This document shows positions 26,471 through 34,813 of a stretch of DNA of 64,000 nt, one piece after another. Position 1 is the first letter of the stretch. Each line of letters opens with the position of its first letter. The translations under genes were made by a program, and so were the position numbers. The notes beneath the pieces were generated by a model. The model was not told the origin of the DNA and did no database searches. It was given only the letters and a program-made list of their open reading frames with translations. Source of the DNA: Bacteriovoracaceae bacterium (GTDB lineage Bacteria; Bdellovibrionota; Bacteriovoracia; Bacteriovoracales; Bacteriovoracaceae); the NCBI GenBank assembly GCA_020630335.1, contig JAHDBN010000007.1:1-64000 (forward strand). The letters run 5' to 3'.

Positions 26471-27841
26471 TTGAAAGAGATTAAAGTTGGTCTTTTTACC
26501 GTTTTAGCATTAGCTTGTCTTGCTTACATGGCGACGATGGTTTCAGCTGATAATGCAATGTTTGGACGTTTTGTTACTTATAAAGCTTTGGTGAGTGATG
26601 CTGAAGGTTTATTCAAAAAAAGCTTAGTACGAGTTGCTGGTATAGAAGGTGGATTTATTGAAGATATTCAACTTTCCGGTGATCGAGCATTAGTTACTTT
26701 TAAAATTCAAAAACGACTAAAGATTACTAGTGATTCAAAAATTAAAATTAAATCTATAGGTTTTCTCGGAGATAGATACATTGATATTTTTCTTGGAGAT
26801 CCGGCATTAGATAGATTGCCTAAGGATTCTTTAATTAGTGTTGATGAAGGAGGAGGACTAGATAAAGTAACGGAGTCAGCTGGAAATAGTCTAAAGAATT
26901 TAGAAGGCATTATGAATAAAATGAAAGAGGCTATCGAGAATGATGAAACAGATAATGCCTTAAGAGATATTGTAAAAGATATGCGGATGACCATGGGAGC
27001 TCTTGCTAAAATCACAGCAGGTAATCAAATGGCCATTGGAAAAATTGTTAAAAACTTAGAAGTTGCAACATCTGGAATGGGGCAACAATTTGATCCTAGA
27101 AATCCCAACTCGATTATTAGTAAAATGGGAGAACTCACAGAAATTATCGCAAATTTTAAAGATGTTTCTGCTAGTGCAAAAGAAATCATGGCAGCTATTA
27201 ACGCTGGGGAAGGAACTGTTGGTAAATTCTTAAAAGATAAAGATACTGAAGAGCAGATTACTGATACGATTTCTAATGTTAATAAACTTGTTAATAGGAT
27301 TAATTCTATAGAAGCAGATCTTTCGATTTACTCTGGATATAATACTGATAACGGAAGCTATTCAGAGTTTGGAATGGATCTTTATCCAACGCCTGAAAGA
27401 TTTTACAGACTTGGAGTTACTGTTAGTGACTTTGGCCCTCAATCCAAAACTGAAACTCAAACAAAGACTATTTCAGGTGGAGTGACGACTGTTGTTGATA
27501 AAGAAGAAATTGATAAGAACGCCTTAAAAATTAATGCTCAGATTGGAAGAAATTTTCATAACTTCGGAATTAGAGCAGGTTTAATTGAAACTACAGGTGG
27601 AGCTGGAATTGATTATAATATTAAGCCACTTGGTATGAAAGTAAGTGCTGATGTTTTTGATTTCGGTGGAGCAAATGGTGCAAACTTAAGAGTCTCCTCA
27701 GATGTGAGGCTTTGGAATGTTGTTTATGGTAAAGCAAGTCTAGAAGATTCTTTAAATGATTCTAGAAGTTTAACTGTTAGTGGTGGATTAAAATTTTCAG
27801 ATGAAGACTTAGCTTCTTTTATTGGATTGTTTGCAAGGTAA
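26471..27841 (+). CDS. mlaD: MlaD-type MCE protein fused to a C-terminal beta-barrel-like domain
   Basis: An N-terminal membrane helix is followed by one MCE domain (about residues 35-115, with GLFKKSLVRVAGIEGG and IGFLGDRYIDI) and a helical linker (120-285). A ~170-residue C-terminal region of alternating strands follows (SIYSGYN, MDLYPTPERFYRLGV, VSADVFDFGG, LTVSGGLKF). That ending looks like an outer-membrane barrel or barrel-docking domain, as seen in long MlaD-like proteins of related phyla. It would bridge the periplasm. Translation starts at TTG, with TAGGAG upstream. Confidence 0.85.
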   Translation: MKEIKVGLFTVLALACLAYMATMVSADNAMFGRFVTYKALVSDAEGLFKKSLVRVAGIEGGFIEDIQLSGDRALVTFKIQKRLKITSDSKIKIKSIGFLGDRYIDIFLGDPALDRLPKDSLISVDEGGGLDKVTESAGNSLKNLEGIMNKMKEAIENDETDNALRDIVKDMRMTMGALAKITAGNQMAIGKIVKNLEVATSGMGQQFDPRNPNSIISKMGELTEIIANFKDVSASAKEIMAAINAGEGTVGKFLKDKDTEEQITDTISNVNKLVNRINSIEADLSIYSGYNTDNGSYSEFGMDLYPTPERFYRLGVTVSDFGPQSKTETQTKTISGGVTTVVDKEEIDKNALKINAQIGRNFHNFGIRAGLIETTGGAGIDYNIKPLGMKVSADVFDFGGANGANLRVSSDVRLWNVVYGKASLEDSLNDSRSLTVSGGLKFSDEDLASFIGLFAR

Positions 27842-27854
27842 ACTTAAGGTAGAA

Positions 27855-28721
27855 ATGAGCAATGACATCAAATGGATGATAAGAACTAAGCATAATCATT
27901 TGCTCGGGCCTATATCAAAATCAAAACTTTTAGAATTACTTGATAGTAAATCTCTTGATAGCGATGATGAGCTATGTGCTGGCAATGGTTATTGGTTTAA
28001 AGTTAAAGAGTCAGAATATATTGATAGATTTGTAAAGGGAGCTGAGCTTCAAGGATTCAATCCTGTTAGTGAAGCTTTAAGTGAAGAGAGGCAAAGAGAA
28101 GAAGATAGAAGAGGAGCTAATCTCGATAGCCTTATAGAGAAAACTCATGAAGTCGTGAATGAAGATACCAAAGTCATCAAACTTGAAGATTTAAACAATT
28201 CAAAATCAGAAGATCTTCCTAGTGAAAATATCTTTAGCGATGAAAAGAAAGTAATTATTGAAAAATTAAATAAAAAAGTAAAAAAAGAAGAAGTTGTTGA
28301 CTCAAAAGCGGCGACCTTAAAATCAAATGTTGAATATAAAAAATTGCAAAGAGCAAGAATTGAGGAGAGTGAAGTACATTATCCTTTTTGGTCCAGAATA
28401 ATTGTAGTTAGAACATTTTTAATTATTTTTCTTATATTACTTATTTTTCTTCTATATAAAGGCGTTGCTGTTGTCGATATTATCAGCTCTGGTTTTGCCC
28501 AAGATTTTGAGTATAAAAAGTCAGTACTCATGAAAAATATTGAATTACCACATGAAAGTTCTGGAATGATTTTCAAACCACAAGTATCAATGAAAGGTTT
28601 TTTTATAACAAGCTCTTTTGTCGGTGAAAAAGTTGACTGTGATGACTATTTTGCAGTGGAGAGAGAGTACTATAATTATTTTGCTCAAAAAAAAACTCAA
28701 AAAAAGCATGTAATTTTATAA
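27855..28721 (+). CDS. GYF_2-like domain membrane protein, probably the 5' part of a frameshifted gene
   Basis: Residues 1-65 resemble a GYF_2/DUF4339 domain, with IKWMIRTKHNHLLGPISKSKL and a later GYWFKV. An acidic linker follows, then a membrane helix (about 176-198, IIVVRTFLIIFLILLIFLL) and a ~80-residue outer part. The start at 27855 has AAGG upstream, and the frame is open to 27822. The ORF ends just after runs of nine and seven A, inside a 46-base window where the frame of the next ORF is also open. A single extra A would join it to 28760-29611. Confidence 0.6.
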   Translation: MSNDIKWMIRTKHNHLLGPISKSKLLELLDSKSLDSDDELCAGNGYWFKVKESEYIDRFVKGAELQGFNPVSEALSEERQREEDRRGANLDSLIEKTHEVVNEDTKVIKLEDLNNSKSEDLPSENIFSDEKKVIIEKLNKKVKKEEVVDSKAATLKSNVEYKKLQRARIEESEVHYPFWSRIIVVRTFLIIFLILLIFLLYKGVAVVDIISSGFAQDFEYKKSVLMKNIELPHESSGMIFKPQVSMKGFFITSSFVGEKVDCDDYFAVEREYYNYFAQKKTQKKHVIL

Positions 28722-28759
28722 AATATAGAAAAAAAACAGAGAAAAATAAAAATACAAAG

Positions 28760-29611
28760 TTGCTTGAGTTATTCCATAAAAAAAACTTCAGTAAATTATC
28801 TCTCGTTGAGTACCGAGAATTAGTTAATTCCGTTACATTAAAAGACAGAGGGATTTATGAAGATCTATTCATTATCGCTATTCATATAACAAATAGAAGA
28901 ATGGATAATGCTAGAAGATATATTAAAAGCATATTAAAAGAATCTCACTTAATTAAGTCCTTGAATGCTCGGAATAGATCATATGATGGTAAGTTTTATG
29001 ATTTTCTAATTAAAGCAATATCCAAATTAAAAGAGAGAAGTGAGAAAAACTTGTATGCAAGCTTTTTGAAGTATTTAACTTTTTTTAGCTTTGAGAATTC
29101 TAACAAGATAGAAGAATACTTAAGAAAAGAAATTGAAAGTTTTGAGTATGATAAAAAAATATATTCTCATCCAGTTTGGGGATATCCTTTTATTCATTTA
29201 TGGATTGGAGATATTTTTGAAGATGGCGGTGAGAAAAAATATATGGAATATTTTAATCACTATTTTGAGTACTACTTCAAGTATGATGACATTAAGAGCA
29301 TTCTGAACTCAGCAGCAGTGATATTACCTTATAAGTATAAAGCAATTTTTCTTAAGAGTTTATTGCGAAAGAAGGAAGATTGGTTGAAGAAAAAAAACAA
29401 TAGAGATGACCAGATTTCACTGTATTCTCTTTGTGAGTATCAATCACTTGTTGGGATAAGCTTAGAAGGTAAAAAAATCACTGGGAATAATTGCTTAAAT
29501 GAAAAAAGAAAATTCTACAGGAAATTAATGTCAGAGAATAAAAATGTAAAAGAGTACGCTCTTTTTAAGCTCATGCAATTAGGTGATATGAATGAAGATT
29601 ATTTGAAATGA
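28760..29611 (+). CDS. uncharacterised protein, probable 3' part of a frameshifted gene
   Basis: The ORF is lysine-rich, mostly helical and without a recognised domain. Its first possible start is a TTG at 28760 with no Shine-Dalgarno, and the frame is open upstream to 28676 without an ATG. This overlaps the 3' end of the preceding ORF across A9 (28687-28695) and A7 (28699-28705). It is therefore likely the C-terminal half of one ~585-residue protein. Frame loss by mutation, sequencing error or transcriptional slippage cannot be told apart here. It overlaps the next gene by ATGA. Confidence 0.55.
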   Translation: MLELFHKKNFSKLSLVEYRELVNSVTLKDRGIYEDLFIIAIHITNRRMDNARRYIKSILKESHLIKSLNARNRSYDGKFYDFLIKAISKLKERSEKNLYASFLKYLTFFSFENSNKIEEYLRKEIESFEYDKKIYSHPVWGYPFIHLWIGDIFEDGGEKKYMEYFNHYFEYYFKYDDIKSILNSAAVILPYKYKAIFLKSLLRKKEDWLKKKNNRDDQISLYSLCEYQSLVGISLEGKKITGNNCLNEKRKFYRKLMSENKNVKEYALFKLMQLGDMNEDYLK

Positions 29612-30153
29612 TATATAAGCAACCAGACTTTTATCATTTCTCAGAAGCCTCTTTATCTCTTGTTTCGTATGCTTTAGAAAAACTAGGAAGCAATTCTCCT
29701 GCATTTGTCTGTGATCTTTTCTCAGGAAGTGGAGTAATAGGATTAGAATATCTTCAAGCTAAGCCAGAGACAAAAAAAATGTTTTTAGTAGAAAAAGAAT
29801 ATTCTTTTAAAAGAGCATTAGATCTTAATGTACAAAAGATACAATCAGAAAAAGTAGAAGTTTTGCTTGATGATGTTTTTAACGTAAATCTTAGAGATTG
29901 TGAACTTGTTCTATTAAACCCTCCTTTTTATGATCTTAGATCTGGACGACTTCCTTTGGATGAGTTGAAAAAAAGATGTCATTTCATGATTGGATTTGAT
30001 TGGAATGATTTAGAAAAATATTTGGCAAGGAGCTTTAAGAAAAAAACTCTGATTTTTATGTTAAATAAGTCTGGATTGCAATTTAAAAAACTTTTGAAGA
30101 AACAAGAGAAGCTACTTTTTAACGATCAAAGTCTTTATTTCTTAGAAGTTTGA
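29608..30153 (+). CDS. SAM-dependent N6-adenine methyltransferase-like protein
   Basis: This 181-residue Rossmann methyltransferase has motif I CDLFSGSGVIGLEYL (about residues 35-49), the acidic strand MFLVEKE, and NPPF (about residue 110). NPPF is the motif of enzymes that methylate exocyclic amino groups in nucleic acid. It resembles the tRNA TrmN6/YfiC and RsmD-like groups, but the substrate is uncertain. It overlaps the upstream ORF by four bases and the convergent DUF721 gene by 19. Confidence 0.7.
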   Translation: MIYKQPDFYHFSEASLSLVSYALEKLGSNSPAFVCDLFSGSGVIGLEYLQAKPETKKMFLVEKEYSFKRALDLNVQKIQSEKVEVLLDDVFNVNLRDCELVLLNPPFYDLRSGRLPLDELKKRCHFMIGFDWNDLEKYLARSFKKKTLIFMLNKSGLQFKKLLKKQEKLLFNDQSLYFLEV

Positions 30154-30641
30154 GATTGAATATAAAGAGAAATAAAACTTTTTCTACTTTCTTCATCTAG
30201 ATCCTTGAAGAGTTGCTCTGCTTCAAGGATCTTTTGCTGTATAAGAGGGTCATGTTTATTGTAAGTAAATTCTTTATATTCAGAATGATTCTTTTGAATT
30301 TGTAATTTTTCTTGTACCTCTTGAAATGCTTTTTCAGAGAATAAAAATTTTAGTTCTTTTATTTCGCCTTTATAGCTTGGAAAATCAGTTTCTATTTTTG
30401 AGATGAGAGTGCTGGATATAAGCTTTAAGTGTTCTGCGTAAAGCGGATGATTTACCACTATTCGTAAAGTTTGATATTGTAACTTTTGCGGCAAGGTGAC
30501 TTCTGCGAGCTTAGGGCCAACCACTTTATCCCACTGCGTAAGAAGATTGATAAAGCTTAGAGAACTATTACCAGAGCTTTTATAGCTCATTTTAGTGTAT
30601 CGTCGATCTTTGTTGAGAATGTGTCCTAATTTCTTTAACAT
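30135..30641 (-). CDS. dciA: DciA-like DUF721 protein
   Basis: This 168-residue protein has the DUF721 domain in its first half, with LLTQWDKVVGPKLAEVTLPQKL followed by LRIVVNHPLYAEHLKL. DciA proteins help load the replicative helicase DnaB in bacteria lacking DnaC. The first ATG (30641) is kept because the short LKKLGHILN lead-in matches family members. An ATG 17 codons later is possible. The start lies seven bases from the divergent lptE start. Confidence 0.75.
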   Translation of the reverse strand: MLKKLGHILNKDRRYTKMSYKSSGNSSLSFINLLTQWDKVVGPKLAEVTLPQKLQYQTLRIVVNHPLYAEHLKLISSTLISKIETDFPSYKGEIKELKFLFSEKAFQEVQEKLQIQKNHSEYKEFTYNKHDPLIQQKILEAEQLFKDLDEESRKSFISLYIQSQTSKK

Positions 30642-30648
30642 AGCGATA

Positions 30649-31302
30649 ATGAATCATTGTTTTAAAATCGTATTATTACTCTTATTTTCTTGCTCTGGAT
30701 ATAAAATTGTAAAGAATGAAAACAATTTTAAGAAATATGGACTTAAAAGTATTTCTATACCTATGTTTTATAATCAAAGCATTTTGCCTAACGTGACAGG
30801 AAGCTTTACCAATGCTTTTTCTAGAGAATTAAATACAATTAAAAATTTAGAAATTAAGTCTCCTAATAGTACAAATGTAGATGGGTATTTTGTTGGAATC
30901 ATTAGAAGTTCCCAAACTGAAAAAAATGTTATTAAAAGAGGCCTTTCGGCTAGAATTAAAGACATCGCTCCTTTAAATGCCCCTTTGAATGAAAACCTAG
31001 TTCCTTTGAGTAACTCTCTTGTTTTAACATTAGAAATTTATCTAATAAGACGAAACGCTAGTTCTCAATCTCTTATTTCACGAATTCGTGAGAAAAATCA
31101 CCCAGAGTTACTTAATCAGCACCCTTCTATTATCTTAAAACGTTTAATTAAAATTGATACAAATTTTGTAAGAGAGTTTTATGATGGAGCGAATTCAGTA
31201 GTGAACGCAACTCAATATCAAGGAACTTTAGCAAAAGTTGTTGAAAGAGAAGCAAGAAAATCAGCAATAGATTTTAAAGATTCTGTAAGAAATGTATTCT
31301 AA
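30649..31302 (+). CDS. lptE: LptE-like LPS-assembly lipoprotein
   Basis: The ATG at 30649 gives a signal peptide ending in lipobox LFSC (Cys about 14), followed by SGYKI and SISIPMFYNQSILPNV, typical of LptE. The protein would plug the LptD barrel in the outer membrane. The frame extends to 30595, but that start would bury the signal peptide. It overlaps the holA-like gene by 11 bases, the common lptE-holA pairing, which supports the call despite low conservation. Confidence 0.75.
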   Translation: MNHCFKIVLLLLFSCSGYKIVKNENNFKKYGLKSISIPMFYNQSILPNVTGSFTNAFSRELNTIKNLEIKSPNSTNVDGYFVGIIRSSQTEKNVIKRGLSARIKDIAPLNAPLNENLVPLSNSLVLTLEIYLIRRNASSQSLISRIREKNHPELLNQHPSIILKRLIKIDTNFVREFYDGANSVVNATQYQGTLAKVVEREARKSAIDFKDSVRNVF

Positions 31303-32227
31303 ATTAAAACCATTATCGTTAATAAGCGAGAAAGATTTTCCTGATCTGAGTAATAAACTTGTTATTGTCTATTCTAGTATCGACTTATTTACAACTTTAC
31401 TAAAACAGAGACTTCAAAAAAATCATTCGACTCTGAAAACTTTATGGGGAATGAACTTTAATAATAAATCTTTTTTTGAAAAAATTTTCACCTTTGATCT
31501 TTTTTCTCAAGATGAATCATATTTTATATATTCTGCAAATAAGATTACATCTTTTGATTTAGATTTATTTATTGAACAAGCAAAATCAAATAATTCTTAC
31601 GTGTTTTTACATTTCTCTGATAGGAAAACTTTAAAAAACATTAAAAAGAAATCAGAATTAACGATTTTGGATTTACAAGGGTTTGATTTTTGGGAAGATG
31701 TGCCTTTTTTAAGTTTCTTAGAGAACGTTTTAAATGAAAAATTCTCAGAAGATTTGAAAGAATACATTCGTAGTTTTCCAAAAGATCGGCTTGAAAGTAT
31801 TTATGCTTATCTTAAAAGAGCTAAAATATATTTTTCAGATCTAAAAAATGTGAGTAAGGACGATATTGATAATTTTAGCTCTTTAATCGAAGTAAATGTT
31901 TTTGATTTTTTACCAATATTAAAAAACAACAACTTGTCTTTGTTCAAACGAAGAGTTGAAGAGATATATAAAGGTGGTGGAAGTGCAGATCTTTTTGGAT
32001 TAATAAATTATTTAAAAAATGTCCTTTATAAAATTTCAGATCATTCTTCTTTTGAAGGAAACAAGAAATTATCAAAATACGATAAAACATTACAAGCTAT
32101 AAGTGTAGCATTGAGTGCAAATCATCAAATAAATTGGGTTAAGTATCTATCTTGTCTTGAAATTTCTCTTAAAAAAAATAAAAAGAATGAATTTTTAAAT
32201 GAGCTTAGAAGTTCTGTTTTAAACTAA
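31292..32227 (+). CDS. holA: DNA polymerase III delta subunit-like protein
   Basis: This 311-residue protein follows lptE with an 11-base overlap and has the size and order of a delta subunit. Its parts are an AAA+-like region without Walker motifs, a helical middle, and a C-terminal collar-like region starting near residue 200 (VFDFLPILKN, LFGLINYLKNVLYKI). Delta opens the sliding clamp within the clamp loader. Similarity is weak by eye, and context carries much of the call. Confidence 0.65.
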   Translation: MYSKLKPLSLISEKDFPDLSNKLVIVYSSIDLFTTLLKQRLQKNHSTLKTLWGMNFNNKSFFEKIFTFDLFSQDESYFIYSANKITSFDLDLFIEQAKSNNSYVFLHFSDRKTLKNIKKKSELTILDLQGFDFWEDVPFLSFLENVLNEKFSEDLKEYIRSFPKDRLESIYAYLKRAKIYFSDLKNVSKDDIDNFSSLIEVNVFDFLPILKNNNLSLFKRRVEEIYKGGGSADLFGLINYLKNVLYKISDHSSFEGNKKLSKYDKTLQAISVALSANHQINWVKYLSCLEISLKKNKKNEFLNELRSSVLN

Positions 32228-32516
32228 AAGAGTCTACTAACTCACTAGCAGCTTTTACAATTTTTTGAATTTCTTTTGATGTCGTATTGTTAATTTTTTT
32301 ATATCGGCTTTCAATTTCTTTTAAAGTGAGTTCACTCATATATAGATATACATCATTTGATTTTTTAGATTTTAATATATTAATAAGATGATTCACTTCA
32401 AGTGTTAAATCTTGAATACTAAAACTCTCAAGAATCTTTTTATAATTAAGAATCTTATTACTTCTTTTTACTTTACCGTGAGCAAAGTCTAATACATTTT
32501 CAACATCAGCTTTCAT
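32205..32516 (-). CDS. small helical protein of unknown function
   Basis: This 103-residue, charged, helix-rich protein has no signal peptide or recognised motif. Its 3' end overlaps holA by 23 bases in convergent orientation. No clear Shine-Dalgarno lies upstream of the ATG. It could be a lineage-specific protein, and its coding status rests on length and amino-acid composition. Confidence 0.5.
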   Translation of the reverse strand: MKADVENVLDFAHGKVKRSNKILNYKKILESFSIQDLTLEVNHLINILKSKKSNDVYLYMSELTLKEIESRYKKINNTTSKEIQKIVKAASELVDSFSLKQNF

Positions 32517-32579
32517 GAAAAAGAAGGTAGCTAAGATTTCATAAACTGCCTATAGGGAGGTAAAGATTACTGAGGGATC

Positions 32580-32620
32580 GAGTAAAAAATACATTTTTAC
32601 TCATGACTAAATAGGTCATG
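32580..32620. other. two adjacent hairpins upstream of clpP
   Basis: A perfect 9-bp stem (GAGTAAAAA and TTTTTACTC, loop of 5) at 32580-32602 is followed by CATGAC and GTCATG with a 7-base loop at 32602-32620. They lie in the 208-bp region before clpP. The first could terminate transcription from either side or act as an operator. The role is unknown. Confidence 0.5.
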
Positions 32621-32646
32621 AATATTGAATTATAGGTAAGGAAATA

Positions 32647-32682
32647 ATGAAAGGTTTAAAAGAATTAGTAATAATCTGTTAA
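32647..32682 (+). CDS. possible 11-residue leader peptide upstream of clpP
   Basis: ATG at 32647 follows AAGGA with a short spacer and encodes 11 residues (MKGLKELVIIC) ending in TAA. The stop codon lies in the left arm of a GTTAAC/GTTAAC inverted repeat (32678-32699), and clpP starts 42 bases later. It may be a regulatory leader or a chance ORF. Confidence 0.3.
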   Translation: MKGLKELVIIC

Positions 32683-32724
32683 CTTTTTAGAAGGTTAACC
32701 GATAAGTTATTAAAGGTGTAAATT

Positions 32725-33345
32725 ATGAATAGTACTAAAATGTATATCCCTAATCCTGTGGTAATTGAGCAGACAGCAAGAGGTGAGAGGCAGTATGATA
32801 TATACTCAAGACTTTTGCTAGATAGGATCATATTTTTGGGAACAGAGGTAAACGATGCGGTTGCTAATCTTTTAGTTGCTCAAATGCTTTTCTTAGAACA
32901 GACAGATCCAAGTGCTCCTATTCATTTCTATATTAATAGTCCTGGAGGAAGTGTTTATGCTGGCCTTGGAATATATGATGTAATGCAGCATATCTCGTGT
33001 CCTGTACATACTTATTGTGTTGGAATCGCAGCTTCAATGGGATCGCTTTTGTTGTCAGCAGGACATAAAGGACATCGTTCGGCCCTTCCTCATAGTAGAA
33101 TTATGATTCATCAACCTTTGGGAGGAGCGCGTGGACAAGCTTCAGACATTGAAATTCAAGCTAAAGAGATTTTAGATTTAAAACAAAGACTTTATAAGAT
33201 TTATGTTCATCATAATAGTGTCGGGAAAACTTATGAGGACATGGAGAGAGCTTGTGATAGAGATAACTACTTGAGCGCTGAAGATGCTGAAGCCTTGGGT
33301 TTAATAGATAACGTGATTAGACCAAAAGGTAAAAAAGAACTTTAA
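32725..33345 (+). CDS. clpP: ATP-dependent Clp protease proteolytic subunit
   Basis: This 206-residue serine protease has Ser105 in [14 protein letters not shown], His129 in RIMIHQP and Asp in [13 protein letters not shown]. The [10 protein letters not shown] oxyanion strand is intact. It forms a tetradecameric chamber with ClpX or ClpA. AAGGTG precedes the ATG. clpX starts 19 bases after the stop and lon follows, the classic proteolysis cluster, although tig is not directly upstream. Confidence 0.97.
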   Translation: MNSTKMYIPNPVVIEQTARGERQYDIYSRLLLDRIIFLGTEVNDAVANLLVAQMLFLEQTDPSAPIHFYINSPGGSVYAGLGIYDVMQHISCPVHTYCVGIAASMGSLLLSAGHKGHRSALPHSRIMIHQPLGGARGQASDIEIQAKEILDLKQRLYKIYVHHNSVGKTYEDMERACDRDNYLSAEDAEALGLIDNVIRPKGKKEL

Positions 33346-33364
33346 AAGTTATTAGAGGTTATAA

Positions 33365-34663
33365 ATGGTAATGAAGAATAGTAATTTAAAATGTAATTTT
33401 TGTGGCAAGAATCGAAAAGAAGTTAAAAAGCTGATAGCTGGTTCTGGAGTTTATATTTGTGATGAATGTATTGATCTTTGTAATGATATTATTAAAGAAG
33501 ATCAGGTAAAATCAGTTACTAAAGATGTTTTCGATGGTGTTCCAAAACCACATGAAATTAAAGAACATTTAGATGACTATGTTATCGGACAAGATCGTGC
33601 AAAGAAAATTATTTCTGTTGCTGTTCATAATCATTTTAAAAGAATTTCTTATAATAATAATAAATCAAGCCAAGAGCACGTGGAGTTAGCTAAGTCTAAT
33701 ATTTTATTAGCAGGGCCAACGGGAAGTGGAAAAACTCTAATAGCTCAATCTTTAGCAAAATATTTGAATGTTCCTTTTACCATTGCTGATGCGACTTCTT
33801 TAACTGAAGCTGGATATGTAGGTGAAGATGTTGAAAACATCTTGGTAAGTCTTTTACAAAACTGTGATTATGATGTTGAGAGAGCGAGCAGGGGAATTAT
33901 TTATCTTGATGAAATTGATAAAATTGCAAGAAAGTCTGATAACCCATCCATTACTCGAGACGTTTCAGGAGAAGGTGTTCAACAAGCGTTATTAAAATTG
34001 ATTGAAGGTTCAGTGGCATCGGTTCCACCAAAAGGTGGTAGAAAACATCCACAACAAGAATTCATTCAATTAGATACAACTAATATTTTGTTTATTTGCT
34101 CAGGGGCTTTTGTAGGCTTAGCTGATATCATTCAAAAAAGAAAAACCAAAAGGCCTTTAGGACTTAACTCGGTAGAAAAGAAAGCTAGTAAATCAACAAT
34201 AGAGGAATTAGGTGGAATTGAGCCCGAAGATTTATCTAGATTTGGTTTAATACCTGAGTTTATTGGAAGACTTCCAGTAAACGCTATGCTGCAGGAATTA
34301 GATGAGGAAGCTCTTGTCATGATTCTAACAGAACCTAAAAATGCATTGGTAAAGCAATATAAGAAGCTTTTTGAATTCGATAATATAGAACTAGAATTTA
34401 CTCCAGAAGCTCTTAGAGAGGTTGCTAGGACTGCTTTAGAGAAAAAGACAGGTGCTAGAGGGTTAAGATCGATTCTTGAGCAAACAATGCTTGATGTGAT
34501 GTATGAAATTCCTAGCAACTATAAAATCTGTAAATGTATAGTTACAGAAGATGCAATCAAGGGATTAGAGAGACCTCAGCTAGTTGAAGGTGAAAAAAAG
34601 AAAGTAGAAGCAAAAGAGTCAGAATCTAAAGCTTCTAAATCTCACCTTGAATCTGCTTCTTAA
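33365..34663 (+). CDS. clpX: ATP-dependent Clp protease ATP-binding subunit ClpX
   Basis: An N-terminal zinc-binding domain ([10 protein letters not shown] and CDECIDLC) is followed by the AAA+ module. Walker A is [10 protein letters not shown], Walker [11 protein letters not shown], and the GYVGEDVE pore-loop region is present. It unfolds substrates for ClpP. The C-terminal ~30 residues are a Lys/Glu/Ser tail. Two ATGs lie close together, and the first has AGAGG at good spacing. Confidence 0.97.
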   Translation: MVMKNSNLKCNFCGKNRKEVKKLIAGSGVYICDECIDLCNDIIKEDQVKSVTKDVFDGVPKPHEIKEHLDDYVIGQDRAKKIISVAVHNHFKRISYNNNKSSQEHVELAKSNILLAGPTGSGKTLIAQSLAKYLNVPFTIADATSLTEAGYVGEDVENILVSLLQNCDYDVERASRGIIYLDEIDKIARKSDNPSITRDVSGEGVQQALLKLIEGSVASVPPKGGRKHPQQEFIQLDTTNILFICSGAFVGLADIIQKRKTKRPLGLNSVEKKASKSTIEELGGIEPEDLSRFGLIPEFIGRLPVNAMLQELDEEALVMILTEPKNALVKQYKKLFEFDNIELEFTPEALREVARTALEKKTGARGLRSILEQTMLDVMYEIPSNYKICKCIVTEDAIKGLERPQLVEGEKKKVEAKESESKASKSHLESAS

Positions 34664-34771
34664 AAAAATCTAACTTTTTCTTAAATTATACCCTGTGGTA
34701 ATTATGGCCCCAAAAAATTACCTAGCTTGGGAAAATTTCAATTTATCATGAGAAAATAATAATAAGGTTCC

Positions 34772-34795
34772 AGATCATTCACGGATGAATGATTT
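34772..34795. other. hairpin just upstream of lon
   Basis: ATCATTCA-CGGA-TGAATGAT is a perfect 8-bp stem with a tetraloop, extendable by two weak pairs, followed by TTTT. It ends about 20 bases before the lon ATG and just ahead of its AAGGAGGAG site. It could act as a weak terminator/attenuator or an operator, but it does not match CIRCE. Confidence 0.45.
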
Positions 34796-34813
34796 TAGGC
34801 ACAAGGAGGAGCA

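Noticed and set aside
34132-34518. 128-residue minus-strand ORF inside clpX
   Set aside because: It is antisense to conserved clpX sequence. Similar long shadows occur in lon (36418-36726 and 36823-37191).
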